This document shows, in pieces, positions 1 through 10,100 of a stretch of 64,000 bases of DNA (positions are counted from its first letter, which is position 1; every line of letters starts with the position of its first letter). Location of the stretch: NCBI GenBank assembly GCA_004762155.1, contig SIHP01000008.1:1-64000 (forward strand). Direction: 5' to 3'. The translations under genes were made by a program, and so were the position numbers. Below the pieces are notes generated by a model. That model searched no databases and had not been told where the DNA came from. It saw nothing but the letters and a program-made list of their open reading frames with translations. Origin of the DNA: Flavobacteriaceae bacterium. Lineage in GTDB: Bacteria; Bacteroidota; Bacteroidia; Flavobacteriales; Flavobacteriaceae.

Positions 1-1
1 T

Positions 2-3000
2 ACGGTAAATCCAATCAACGATGCACCAGTGGCAGTAAATGATCCATATACAATGGATGAAGATGATTCACCAATTGCATTAACACCATTAACAGGCGAT
101 AGTGATGTGGATGGAGATACAATTACAATCACGAGTATAGGAGGAACAACACTAACGCCAGGCGTTTCACAAACAATCGGAGTAACAGGCGGAACAGTAA
201 CAGTAGATGTTTCAGGAAACATTAGTTTCGAACCAACCCCAGATTTCAATGGAACAGTAACGATTCCATATATTATAAATGATGGAAATGGAGGAACAGC
301 AACAGCGAATGAAATGATTACGGTAGTTGAATCATTAATAAACACAACGGATGCGATAGATGACATTATCAATGTTTATGAAGGAGAAGTTGTAAGTGGA
401 AACGTGTTAACAAATGATGAAGATTTAGAAGGAGATATACAAGTAGTAACATCAAACACCGATCCAAGTAATGGAACAGTAACTATGAATCCAGATGGAA
501 GTTATACTTATACTCCAGATGCAGGTTTTACAGGTGAAGACAGTTTCACTTATACAATATGTGATGATGGAACACCACAAGTTTGTGATACAGCTACGGT
601 AACGATTAATGTTTTACCAGTAACAGATCCAACTGAGAATGATGGGCCAATAGCCAACAATGATACGGGAACGACAGAAGAAGGTCTTCCAGTAAGTGGA
701 AGTTTGATTTCAAATGATTTTGATCCAAATGGAGATACAATAACAATCAATACAACACCAGTAAGTGATCCAAGTAATGGAACAGTAGTAATCAATCCAG
801 ATGGAACTTATACATACACACCAGATCCAGGATTTGTAGGAGAAGACACTTTTGAGTATGAAATATGTGATGATGGCACACCAGCATTGTGTAGTACAGC
901 AACAGTAACGATTACAGTAGATCCAGCAGATGGTTTAAATGATACTTATGCGAATGATGATGCTTTTAATGGAGAAGAGAATACCGATTTATCAGGAAAT
1001 GTATTAACAAATGATACAGATCCAGAAGGAGATACACAAATTGTAAGTACAACAGCAGTAAGTGGTCCAAGTAACGGAACATTAATAATTAATCCAGATG
1101 GAACATTTACATACACTCCAAATGCAGGATATTCAGGGTCAGATAGTTTTGTATATGAAGTTTGTGATGACGGTACTCCAGTAGTTTGTGATCAGGCAAC
1201 AGTATATTTAACAATAGCTCCAGTAAACACTACAGATGCGATAGATGACATTATCAATGTTTATGAAGGAGAAATTGTAAGTGGAAACGTGTTAACAAAT
1301 GATGAAGATTTAGAAGGGGATATACAAGTAGTAAACTCAAACACAGATCCAAGTAATGGAGCTGTAACGATGAATCCAGATGGAAGTTATACTTATACTC
1401 CAGATGCAGGTTTTACAGGTGAAGACAGTTTCACTTATACTATATGTGATGATGGAACACCACAAGTTTGTGATACCGCTACAGTAACGATCAATGTTTT
1501 ACCAGTAACAGATCCAACTGAGAATGATGGGCCAATAGCCAACAATGATACGGGAACGACAGAAGAAGGTCTTCCAGTAAGTGGAAGTTTGATTTCAAAT
1601 GATTTTGATCCAAATGGAGATACAATAACAATCAATACAACACCAGTAAGTGATCCAAGTAATGGAACAGTAGTAATCAATCCAGATGGAACTTATACAT
1701 ACACACCAGATCCAGGATTTGTAGGAGAAGACACTTTTGAGTATGAAATATGTGATGATGGTACACCAGTATTGTGTAGTACAGCAGCAGTAACTATTAC
1801 TGTAGATCCAGCAGATGGTTTAAATAATACCTATGCGAATGATGATGCTTTTAATGGAGAAGAGAACACCGATTTATCAGGAAATGTGTTAACAAATGAT
1901 ACAGATCCAGAAGGAGATACACAAATTGTAAATACAACACCAGTAAGTGATCCAAGTAATGGAACATTAGTAATTAATCCAGATGGTACTTTTACATATA
2001 CTCCAAATGCAGGGTATTCAGGATCAGATAGTTTTGTATATGAAGTTTGTGATGACGGTACTCCAGTAGTTTGTGATCAGGCAACAGTATATTTAACAAT
2101 AGCTCCAGTAAACACAACGGATGCGATAGATGACATTATCAATGTTTATGAAGGAGAAGTTGTAAGTGGAAACGTGTTAACAAATGATGAAGATTTAGAA
2201 GGGGATATACAAGTAGTAACATCAAACACCGATCCAAGTAATGGAGCTGTAACGATGAATCCAGATGGAAGTTATACTTATACTCCAGATGCAGGTTTTA
2301 CAGGAGAAGATAGTTTCACTTATACAATATGTGATGATGGAACACCACAAGTTTGTGATACCGCTACAGTAACGATCAATGTTTTACCAGTAACAGATCC
2401 AACTGAGAATGATGGGCCAATAGCCAACAATGATACGGGAACGACAGAAGAAGGTCTTCCAGTAAGTGGAAGTTTGATTTCAAATGATTTTGATCCAAAT
2501 GGAGATACAATAACAATCAATACAACACCAGTAAGTGATCCAAGTAATGGAACAGTAGTAATCAATCCAGATGGAACTTATACATACACACCAGATCCAG
2601 GATTTGTAGGAGAAGACACTTTTGAGTATGAAATATGTGATGATGGCACACCAGCATTGTGTAGTACAGCAACAGTAACGATTACAGTAGATCCAGCAGA
2701 TGGTTTAAATGATACTTATGCGAATGATGATGCTTTTAATGGAGAAGAGAATACCGATTTATCAGGAAATGTATTAACAAATGATACAGATCCAGAAGGA
2801 GATACACAAATTGTAAGTACAACAGCAGTAAGTGGTCCAAGTAACGGAACATTAATAATTAATCCAGATGGTACTTTTACATATACTCCAAATGCAGGAT
2901 ATTCAGGTTCAGATAGTTTTGTATATGAAGTCTGTGATGACGGTACTCCTGTAGCATGTGATCAGGCAACAGTATACTTAACAATAGCTCCAAACCTTCC

Positions 3001-3586
3001 AAGTACAACAGATGATATTGCAGAAACTGAAATAGATTTACCGGTAGATGTTGATATTTACGAAAATGATGATTATATTCCAAGTGACGGAACGATAACG
3101 ATAACAAGTCCATCAAATGGAACTGTAACAATAGATGATGGAGGAACGCCAAATGATCCAAGCGATGATATTGTAACGTATATACCAGATTCAGGATTCA
3201 CAGGAACAGATTCATTTGAGTATACTGTTTGTGATACATTAGTGCCACAGAATTGTTCAACAGCAACTGTAACTATTGAGGTAACAGATCCTTGTTTAAC
3301 AGTGTATAATGAATTCAGTCCAAATGGAGATAATAAAAATGAATATTTACATATTAGTTGTATAGAAAATCACCAGAATAATACCTTAGAAATTTTTAAC
3401 AGATGGGGTAATACAGTGTATAGAGCTAAAGGTTATGATAATAATGAAGTAAAATTTATTGGAGAATCAAATGGACGTGTAACAATTAACACTTCTAAGA
3501 AATTACCAGTAGGAACTTACTTTTATGTTTTAAACTTAGGTGACGGAAGTGATATAATTAAAGGTTGGATTTATATAAACAGATAA
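2..3586 (+). CDS. Giant repetitive T9SS type B surface adhesin (5' end outside the window)
   Basis: The frame is open from base 2, so the gene begins upstream; the GTG at 29 lies inside the protein. About 1190 codons are visible. They consist of tandem Ig-like/cadherin-like modules of the Big_9 type, each with a D-NDxD-GD core and a PDGTYTYTPD-x-GFxGxDSFxYxVCDD motif. The last ~95 residues (from CLTVYNEFSPNGDNKNEY to KGWIYINR) match the gliding-motility-associated C-terminal domain (CHU_C, T9SS type B signal). The protein is therefore expected to cross the outer membrane by T9SS and stay on the surface or be released; an adhesive role is inferred from the repeats. The PorP/SprF gene begins 14 bases downstream, the usual partner of type B substrates. 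The middle is three nearly identical 295-residue blocks. Confidence 0.9.
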   Translation, partial: TVNPINDAPVAVNDPYTMDEDDSPIALTPLTGDSDVDGDTITITSIGGTTLTPGVSQTIGVTGGTVTVDVSGNISFEPTPDFNGTVTIPYIINDGNGGTATANEMITVVESLINTTDAIDDIINVYEGEVVSGNVLTNDEDLEGDIQVVTSNTDPSNGTVTMNPDGSYTYTPDAGFTGEDSFTYTICDDGTPQVCDTATVTINVLPVTDPTENDGPIANNDTGTTEEGLPVSGSLISNDFDPNGDTITINTTPVSDPSNGTVVINPDGTYTYTPDPGFVGEDTFEYEICDDGTPALCSTATVTITVDPADGLNDTYANDDAFNGEENTDLSGNVLTNDTDPEGDTQIVSTTAVSGPSNGTLIINPDGTFTYTPNAGYSGSDSFVYEVCDDGTPVVCDQATVYLTIAPVNTTDAIDDIINVYEGEIVSGNVLTNDEDLEGDIQVVNSNTDPSNGAVTMNPDGSYTYTPDAGFTGEDSFTYTICDDGTPQVCDTATVTINVLPVTDPTENDGPIANNDTGTTEEGLPVSGSLISNDFDPNGDTITINTTPVSDPSNGTVVINPDGTYTYTPDPGFVGEDTFEYEICDDGTPVLCSTAAVTITVDPADGLNNTYANDDAFNGEENTDLSGNVLTNDTDPEGDTQIVNTTPVSDPSNGTLVINPDGTFTYTPNAGYSGSDSFVYEVCDDGTPVVCDQATVYLTIAPVNTTDAIDDIINVYEGEVVSGNVLTNDEDLEGDIQVVTSNTDPSNGAVTMNPDGSYTYTPDAGFTGEDSFTYTICDDGTPQVCDTATVTINVLPVTDPTENDGPIANNDTGTTEEGLPVSGSLISNDFDPNGDTITINTTPVSDPSNGTVVINPDGTYTYTPDPGFVGEDTFEYEICDDGTPALCSTATVTITVDPADGLNDTYANDDAFNGEENTDLSGNVLTNDTDPEGDTQIVSTTAVSGPSNGTLIINPDGTFTYTPNAGYSGSDSFVYEVCDDGTPVACDQATVYLTIAPNLPSTTDDIAETEIDLPVDVDIYENDDYIPSDGTITITSPSNGTVTIDDGGTPNDPSDDIVTYIPDSGFTGTDSFEYTVCDTLVPQNCSTATVTIEVTDPCLTVYNEFSPNGDNKNEYLHISCIENHQNNTLEIFNRWGNTVYRAKGYDNNEVKFIGESNGRVTINTSKKLPVGTYFYVLNLGDGSDIIKGWIYINR
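341..2992 (+). repeat. Three tandem 885-bp coding repeats (341-1225, 1226-2110, 2111-2992)
   Basis: Each block encodes 295 residues made of three Big_9-like modules, starting NTTDAIDDIINVYEGE and ending VYLTIAP. The copies differ mostly at single bases (for example TSNTDPSNGTV versus NSNTDPSNGAV), and copies 1 and 3 look closest to each other over much of their length. The third copy ends one codon earlier at its junction with unique sequence. Near-identity at DNA level points to recent duplication or gene conversion, and the copy number may vary between strains. Confidence 0.95.
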
Positions 3587-3600
3587 TAAAAATTATATAT

Positions 3601-4554
3601 ATGAAAAGTAACAGAAATGAGCTAAGATCATTTTTAGTAATAATTTTGATATTTGCCTTATGTGTATTTAATACATCAGAAATGCAAGGACAACAAGATC
3701 CTCATTATACACAATACATGTATAATACAATGTCTGTTAATCCAGCTTACGTTGGTTCTAGAGGACATGCAACAATAACTGCACTCGGAAGAACACAATG
3801 GGTTGGTTTTGATGGAGCACCAGATACGCAAACCTTAAGTTATGATACGCCTATTGGTTATAATGGCTTAGGACTTGGGATTAATTTAGTAAATGATAAA
3901 ATTGGTCCTTCTCATGAAACATATTTAGATGGAAATGTTTCGTATACTATTGAAACAGGAGAAGAAGGTAATTTAGCCTTTGGATTAAAGTTAGGAGGAA
4001 GATTATTAAATGTAGATTGGTCTTTAGGAAATATAAGTGATGGAGGAAATGATGATGCTTTTAATCAAAATATAGTAAACAAGTTTTTACCAACTATTGG
4101 AGCAGGAATTTATTATCACGAATCTGATTGGTATATTGGATTATCTGTTCCTAATTTTTTAAGTCAAGAGCATTATGATGCGGATAATCTTATAGGTGAA
4201 ACAGCTGTAGAACGTTTGCATTTCTTTTTAATAGCAGGTTATGTATTTGATTTATCAGAAAATGTAAAGTTTAAACCGGCAGCTTTGCTTAAAGCGGTTT
4301 CAGGAGCTCCATTATCATTAGATGTTTCAGCTAATTTTATGTTTAATGAAAAATTTAGATTAGGAGCTGCTTGGAGATGGGGAGATTCAATAGCAGCCTT
4401 ATTAGGTTTTCAAGCAAGTGAATCTCTTTATATAGGTTATGCTTATGACTTAACAACATCAAATTATAACGTAGCAAATTCAGGAACACATGAGGTTCTA
4501 TTACGATATGAAATTTTTAGACAAGAAAAAATGAAATCCCCAAGGTTTTTCTAG
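3601..4554 (+). CDS. PorP/SprF family type IX secretion system outer membrane protein
   Basis: A 317-residue protein with a signal peptide (hydrophobic FLVIILIFALCVF, cleavage near MQGQQD) followed by the family hallmark QQDPHYTQYMYNTMSVNPAYVGSRG. The remainder alternates as in a beta barrel and ends in an aromatic-rich strand. PorP/SprF proteins sit in the outer membrane and help secrete or anchor specific T9SS type B substrates. The gene lies directly behind a type B adhesin and ahead of an OmpA-like gene, so the adhesin is its likely client. I chose the ATG at 3601: it gives a clean signal peptide and lies just after the adhesin stop at 3586, whereas a longer reading from 3565 would overlap that gene. 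Confidence 0.92.
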   Translation: MKSNRNELRSFLVIILIFALCVFNTSEMQGQQDPHYTQYMYNTMSVNPAYVGSRGHATITALGRTQWVGFDGAPDTQTLSYDTPIGYNGLGLGINLVNDKIGPSHETYLDGNVSYTIETGEEGNLAFGLKLGGRLLNVDWSLGNISDGGNDDAFNQNIVNKFLPTIGAGIYYHESDWYIGLSVPNFLSQEHYDADNLIGETAVERLHFFLIAGYVFDLSENVKFKPAALLKAVSGAPLSLDVSANFMFNEKFRLGAAWRWGDSIAALLGFQASESLYIGYAYDLTTSNYNVANSGTHEVLLRYEIFRQEKMKSPRFF

Positions 4555-4571
4555 TAAAAAGGCACGAGTAT

Positions 4572-6560
4572 ATGAGAAACATAATAATATTGATAACGTT
4601 ATTACTTATAACGAGTTTATCATTTGGACAAAGGAAATATTTCGCTGATAGGTATTTTGAAGAATTTGCTTATAAGAAATCAGCAGAACTATACGAGAGT
4701 ATTTATAATAAAGGAGATTCTACCGCATTTGTGTTGAGTAGAATAGGAGATTCTTATTATAATAATTCAGATTATGTTAATGCAGAAAAATGGTATAGTA
4801 AGTTATTAATAAATCATAAAGAAGAAGTTGCTCCTGAATATGTATTTAAATATTCCCAAGCTTTAAAGAGTAATGGAAAAGTTTCTGAATCTGATAATTG
4901 GATGATAAAATTCCAAGATGTTGCAGATGCTGATTCTAGACCCAAAGCTCTTCAAAGTAATAAAAATTATTTTGTAGAATATACTAATAAGTCTACTACT
5001 TATTTAAATGTTAATAATATAACTGTTAATACAGAGTATTCTGATTTTGGTGGTTTTATATATGATAATGAATTGTATTTTGCCTCTACAAAGCCTTATA
5101 TAGAAGGTAAAAAGGAAAGATTATATCGTTGGAATAATCAGCCTTTTTTAAATATTTATAAAGCAGAGCAAAAGCCAATAAATGAAGCTAAAGTTTTAGA
5201 TGTTGAATCATCTGAAAGAATAACTGATGTGAATTCTAAATACCATGAATCAAATGTTATTTTTACTAAAGATGGAAATACTATGTATTTCACAAGAGAT
5301 AATTATAACGGTAGAAAGTTAATTAAAGATAAAAAAAGAACTACTCACCTAAAAATATATAAAGCAGAAAAAGTAAATGATAAATGGACAAATATTAAAG
5401 AGTTGCCATTTAATAGTAATGATTATTCAATGGGTCACCCAGCATTAAACGAAGATGAAACAATTTTGTATTTTGTTTCAGACATGCCAAATGGATATGG
5501 GCTTACAGATATTTATAAAGTATCTGTAGCAAATCATCAAGAGTATGGAGTGCCAGAGAATTTAGGAGCATCAATTAATACTGAAGGAAGAGAGATGTTT
5601 CCTTTTGTAGATAAGAATAATACGCTGTATTTTTCATCAAACGGTCATTTAGGCTTAGGTGCTTTAGATGTTTTTGAGTCAAAAGAGGTAAACAATAAAT
5701 TTTCAGATCCTGTAAATTTAGGAATCCCAATAAATAGTCCTTTAGATGATTTTGCATTTGTAATTAATAAAGATTTGAGTAACGGTTATTTTTCTTCAAA
5801 TAGAGAAGGAGGAAAAGGAGATGATGATATTTATAGTTTTATAATATCAATATGTAAAGAAAACATAGAAGGAAAAGTAACGAATAAAGAAACAGCAGAG
5901 ATTATAGTTAATGCTAACGTTAATTTAGTTGACGAATCTGGTAAAATTATAGCAACACAAAAAAGTAAAGAGGATGGAAGCTATGCTTTTGGAGAAGTAT
6001 CTTGTGAAACTAAATTTACAGTAGTTGGTAGTAAAGAAAATTACAGGTCAGATCAAAAAGAGATCACAACATTGGTAGAAGATCAAAAGACTCTAGAAGT
6101 AGATTTACAATTAGAACCTTTAATAAAAGATGCACCAGTAGCAACAACAGAGGTAGAGGAAGCGTTACCGCAAATAGTAATTCGTCCAATTTATTTTGAT
6201 TTTGATAAGTATAATATTAGAGAAGATGCAAAATATGAGTTGGAACATATTGTAGATGTAATGAAAAATAATCCATCTATGGTAATTAAAATAGAATCCC
6301 ATACTGATAGTCGTGCAACAAAAACATACAACAGGTACTTATCAGATAATCGAGCAAAATCAACAAGAGATTATTTAATAACAAGAGGAATTGATAAAAG
6401 TAGAATTGAAAGTGCTATTGGATATGGAGAGGATAGGTTATTAAATAATTGTAATGACACCAATTCAAGGAATTGTAGTGAAGCAGAACATCAAAAAAAT
6501 AGACGCTCATATTTCTATATTGTAAAAGGAGGAAATAATGTTCAAGTAACAGAACAGTAA
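4572..6560 (+). CDS. OmpA-family protein with TPR, WD40-like and carboxypeptidase-regulatory-like domains (PorE-type)
   Basis: A 662-residue envelope protein. The order is signal peptide (1-20), TPR-like helices (about 25-115), PD40/WD40-like beta-propeller blades (about 150-420, for example NTLYFSSNGHLGLGALDVF and NGYFSSNREGGKGDDDIYS), a CarboxypepD_reg-like beta sandwich (about 430-515), and an OmpA C-terminal peptidoglycan-binding domain (about 535-655) with IYFDFDKYNIR and IESHTDSRATKTYNRYLSDNRAKS. This is the architecture of PorE of Porphyromonas gingivalis, which tethers T9SS parts to peptidoglycan; here the signal peptide has no obvious lipobox. It follows PorP/SprF by 17 bases and is probably co-transcribed. 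It may be a substrate-specific paralogue rather than the core PorE. Confidence 0.85.
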   Translation: MRNIIILITLLLITSLSFGQRKYFADRYFEEFAYKKSAELYESIYNKGDSTAFVLSRIGDSYYNNSDYVNAEKWYSKLLINHKEEVAPEYVFKYSQALKSNGKVSESDNWMIKFQDVADADSRPKALQSNKNYFVEYTNKSTTYLNVNNITVNTEYSDFGGFIYDNELYFASTKPYIEGKKERLYRWNNQPFLNIYKAEQKPINEAKVLDVESSERITDVNSKYHESNVIFTKDGNTMYFTRDNYNGRKLIKDKKRTTHLKIYKAEKVNDKWTNIKELPFNSNDYSMGHPALNEDETILYFVSDMPNGYGLTDIYKVSVANHQEYGVPENLGASINTEGREMFPFVDKNNTLYFSSNGHLGLGALDVFESKEVNNKFSDPVNLGIPINSPLDDFAFVINKDLSNGYFSSNREGGKGDDDIYSFIISICKENIEGKVTNKETAEIIVNANVNLVDESGKIIATQKSKEDGSYAFGEVSCETKFTVVGSKENYRSDQKEITTLVEDQKTLEVDLQLEPLIKDAPVATTEVEEALPQIVIRPIYFDFDKYNIREDAKYELEHIVDVMKNNPSMVIKIESHTDSRATKTYNRYLSDNRAKSTRDYLITRGIDKSRIESAIGYGEDRLLNNCNDTNSRNCSEAEHQKNRRSYFYIVKGGNNVQVTEQ

Positions 6561-6590
6561 CAACAAATACGTAATTTTTTAAGACTATAA

Positions 6591-6622
6591 AAAGCACCTC
6601 AATTTTTTTGAGGTGTTTTTTT
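6591..6622 (+). terminator. Rho-independent terminator after the OmpA-family gene
   Basis: Stem CACCTCAA (6595-6602) pairs with TTGAGGTG (6608-6615) over a T-rich loop and is followed by a run of T. It lies 30 bases after the stop codon and separates the adhesin operon from ileS. Confidence 0.85.
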
Positions 6623-6688
6623 ATTCCTCAAACCAAACAATTACAAGAAAATACGTAATTTCGCGAATTGAATATACAGAACGACAAA

Positions 6689-9600
6689 ATGAGCAAAAAT
6701 TTTACGGAATACAAGGGATTGGATTTACCAAAAGTAGCTGAAGAGATATTAAACTACTGGGAAGAAAATAACATCTTTGAAAAAAGTATTACTACGCGTG
6801 AAGGTAATGAACCGTTTGTGTTTTTCGAAGGACCACCATCAGCAAATGGTCTTCCTGGAATTCACCACGTTATGGCACGTGCTATTAAAGATATTTTTTG
6901 TCGTTATAAAACTCAAAAAGGATACCAAGTAAAGCGTAAAGCTGGTTGGGATACACATGGGTTACCAATTGAGTTAGGTGTAGAAAAAGAATTAGGAATA
7001 ACAAAAGAAGATATCGGTAAAAAATTATCGGTAGAAGAATATAACCAAGCTTGTAAAACTGCAGTAATGCGTTATACAGATATTTGGAATGAAATGACTC
7101 GTAAATCTGGTTATTGGGTAGATATGGAAGATCCGTATGTTACCTATAAACCAAAATATATGGAGTCAGTTTGGTGGTTGCTAAAAGAGATTTACAATAA
7201 AAATCTTATTTATAAAGGATATACAATCCAACCATATTCACCAAAAGCAGGTACAGGTTTAAGTTCTCACGAATTAAATCAACCAGGAACCTACCAAGAT
7301 GTTACAGATACAACAATTGTAGCGCAGTTTAAAACTATAAAAGAAACATTACCATCATTTTTAAATGTAGATGGAGATGTACACTTTTTAGCATGGACAA
7401 CGACGCCTTGGACGCTTCCTAGTAATACCGCTTTAACAGTTGGTCCAAAAATCGATTATGTTTTAGTAAAAACATTCAATCAATATACATTTGAACCAAT
7501 TCAGGTTGTTTTAGCTAAAAACTTAGTAGGAAAACAATTTGCTGGAAAGAAGTTTTTTGTTTCAGAAACTGAAGAAGATTTCACAAGTTTTGAAGCAAAT
7601 GCTAAGAAAATTCCATATACAGTTCTTAATGAATTTAAAGGAGCCGATTTAGTAGGTATTAAATACGAACAATTATTAGATTATGTATTGCCATATGAAA
7701 ATGCAGAGAATGCATTTAGAGTAATCTCTGGAGATTTTGTAACTACAGAAGATGGTACAGGTATTGTGCATACAGCGCCAACATTTGGTGCGGATGATGC
7801 TTTGGTTGCAAAACAAGCAAGTCCAGAAATTCCGCCTTTATTAGTCTTAGATACCAACGGAAATCCTGTTCCATTAGTAGATTTACAAGGGAAATTCCGA
7901 CCAGAAGTGGGGGAGTTTGCTGGTAAATATGTTAAGAATGAATATTATAACGAAGGTGAAGCTCCAGAGAAATCTGTAGATGTTGAGTTAGCTATTAAGT
8001 TAAAAACAGAAAATAAAGCCTTTAAGGTAGAAAAATACGTACATAGTTATCCAAACTGCTGGAGAACAGATAAACCAATTTTATACTATCCATTAGATTC
8101 TTGGTTTATAAAAGTAACCGATGTAAAAGATAGAATGCACGAGTTAAACGAAACGATAAACTGGAAACCAGAATCTACTGGTACTGGTCGTTTTGGTAAC
8201 TGGTTAAAAAATGCGAACGATTGGAATTTATCACGTTCTCGTTTTTGGGGAATTCCATTGCCAATTTGGAGAACAGAAGACGGAACAGAACAAATTTGTA
8301 TTGGTTCTGTGGCAGAATTAAAAGAAGAAATGCAAAAAGCAATTACTGCTGGCGTATTATCTGAAGATATTTTTGCCGATTTTGAAGTAGGAAACATGTC
8401 TGATGAAAACTATGATAAAATTGATTTACATAAAAATGTTGTAGATCAAATTACGTTAGTTTCATCAACAGGACAACCAATGAAACGTGAAAGCGATTTA
8501 ATAGATGTTTGGTTCGATTCTGGTTCTATGCCTTATGCACAATGGCATTATCCGTTTGAAAACAAAGCATTGATTGATGATAATGAAAGTTACCCAGCAA
8601 ACTTTATTGCAGAAGGAGTAGATCAAACTCGTGGATGGTTTTATACATTACACGCAATTGGAACTATGGTTTTTGATTCTGTAGCCTATAAAAATGTAGT
8701 ATCTAACGGATTAGTTTTAGATAGTAAAGGACACAAAATGTCTAAACGTTTAGGAAACGCTATAGATCCGTTTAAAACATTAGACGAGTACGGGCCAGAT
8801 GCTACGCGTTGGTATATGATATCAAACGCAAATCCATGGGATAACTTAAAGTTTGATCTTGAAGGAATAGCAGAAGTAAGACGTAAGTTTTTCGGAACCT
8901 TATATAACACCTATTCATTTTTCAGTTTATATGCGAATATAGATAACTTTAGTTATGCTGAAGCCGATGTTCCTTTAAACGAAAGACCAGAAATAGATCG
9001 TTGGATTTTATCTGAATTACATACGTTAATTCAAAAAGTTGATGAAGCGTATGCAGATTATGAGCCAACACGAGCTACACGTTTAATAAACGCATTTGTA
9101 CAAGATAACTTAAGTAACTGGTATGTTCGTTTATGTAGAAGACGTTTTTGGAAAGGAGAATATTTACAAGATAAGATTTCTGCATATCAAACATTATATA
9201 CATGTATGCTTACTGTAGCGAAATTAGGTTCGCCAGTAGCTCCATTTTTTATGGATCGTTTGTATAAAGATTTAACGAAAGCAACACAAAAAGATGTTTT
9301 TGAAAGTGTGCATTTAGCAAACTTCCCAACATATGAGGCTTCTTATGTAGATGCATCGTTAGAACGTCAAATGAAAAATGCGCAAACAATATCTTCACTA
9401 GTTTTATCGTTAAGAGCTAAAGAGAAAATAAAAGTTCGTCAGCCATTACAAAAAATAATGATTCCTGTTTTAGATGAAAATCAAAAAAAGGAAATTTTAG
9501 CAGTATCAGAATTGATAAAATCGGAAGTTAATGTAAAGGAAATACAACTATTAGATGATGCTTCGGGTATATTGGTAAAACAAATTAAACCAAACTTTAA

Positions 9601-10096
9601 AGCCTTAGGACCAAAATTCGGAAAAGATATGAAGTTGGTTTCCAATGCGATACAAGGATTCGGTCAAGAAGACATCTCAAAAATAGAGAAAGAAGGAAAA
9701 ATTTCTATTGACATTAACGGAAAAAATGTTACTTTAGAACCAGCTGATGTGGAAATTTCATCAAAAGATATTGAAGGTTGGTTGGTAGCAAATGCAGAAG
9801 GATTAACAGTAGCTTTAGATGTTACTATTACTGAAGAATTGCGTAAAGAAGGTATCTCAAGAGAATTGGTAAACCGTATTCAAAACGCAAGAAAAGAATC
9901 AGGATTAGAAGTAACAGATAGAATAAAATTAACCCTTTTAAATTTTGCTGATTTACAAGAGTCGATAACTGCAAATGAAAATTACATTAAGGCTGAAACA
10001 TTAACAAACGATTTGGTTTTTGTTGATGATTTACAAAATGGTATTGAAATTGAATTTGATACTATTAAAAGTAGAATGTTAATCGAAAAAGCATAA
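6689..10096 (+). CDS. ileS: Isoleucyl-tRNA synthetase, type 2 (eukaryote-like), with a GIHH active-site motif
   Basis: A cytoplasmic class I synthetase of 1135 residues that charges tRNA-Ile. Visible parts are the Rossmann start GPPSANGLPGIHH, the WDTHGLPIE block, the CP1 editing domain with LAWTTTPWTLPSN and the threonine-rich DFVTTEDGTGIVHTAPTFG, the KMSKR loop (GHKMSKRLGN) and a long C-terminal extension. Length and motifs fit the eukaryote-like IleRS2 class. The HxGH signature is replaced by G57-I-H-H60, the GxHH variant known in some IleRS2 enzymes. I prefer the ATG at 6689 (MSKNFTEYKG) over a TTG seven codons upstream. A TAnnTTTG-like box (TAATTTCG, 6656-6663) precedes it. Confidence 0.97.
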   Translation: MSKNFTEYKGLDLPKVAEEILNYWEENNIFEKSITTREGNEPFVFFEGPPSANGLPGIHHVMARAIKDIFCRYKTQKGYQVKRKAGWDTHGLPIELGVEKELGITKEDIGKKLSVEEYNQACKTAVMRYTDIWNEMTRKSGYWVDMEDPYVTYKPKYMESVWWLLKEIYNKNLIYKGYTIQPYSPKAGTGLSSHELNQPGTYQDVTDTTIVAQFKTIKETLPSFLNVDGDVHFLAWTTTPWTLPSNTALTVGPKIDYVLVKTFNQYTFEPIQVVLAKNLVGKQFAGKKFFVSETEEDFTSFEANAKKIPYTVLNEFKGADLVGIKYEQLLDYVLPYENAENAFRVISGDFVTTEDGTGIVHTAPTFGADDALVAKQASPEIPPLLVLDTNGNPVPLVDLQGKFRPEVGEFAGKYVKNEYYNEGEAPEKSVDVELAIKLKTENKAFKVEKYVHSYPNCWRTDKPILYYPLDSWFIKVTDVKDRMHELNETINWKPESTGTGRFGNWLKNANDWNLSRSRFWGIPLPIWRTEDGTEQICIGSVAELKEEMQKAITAGVLSEDIFADFEVGNMSDENYDKIDLHKNVVDQITLVSSTGQPMKRESDLIDVWFDSGSMPYAQWHYPFENKALIDDNESYPANFIAEGVDQTRGWFYTLHAIGTMVFDSVAYKNVVSNGLVLDSKGHKMSKRLGNAIDPFKTLDEYGPDATRWYMISNANPWDNLKFDLEGIAEVRRKFFGTLYNTYSFFSLYANIDNFSYAEADVPLNERPEIDRWILSELHTLIQKVDEAYADYEPTRATRLINAFVQDNLSNWYVRLCRRRFWKGEYLQDKISAYQTLYTCMLTVAKLGSPVAPFFMDRLYKDLTKATQKDVFESVHLANFPTYEASYVDASLERQMKNAQTISSLVLSLRAKEKIKVRQPLQKIMIPVLDENQKKEILAVSELIKSEVNVKEIQLLDDASGILVKQIKPNFKALGPKFGKDMKLVSNAIQGFGQEDISKIEKEGKISIDINGKNVTLEPADVEISSKDIEGWLVANAEGLTVALDVTITEELRKEGISRELVNRIQNARKESGLEVTDRIKLTLLNFADLQESITANENYIKAETLTNDLVFVDDLQNGIEIEFDTIKSRMLIEKA

Positions 10097-10100
10097 CATT

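Noticed and set aside
550..2565. Three identical 81-codon minus-strand ORFs, one per adhesin repeat
   Set aside because: They are antisense shadows of the 885-bp repeat, with no start context, and the plus strand clearly encodes Ig-like modules.
341..2992. Repeat array considered as CRISPR
   Set aside because: The unit is 885 bp, coding and contiguous, with no spacers.
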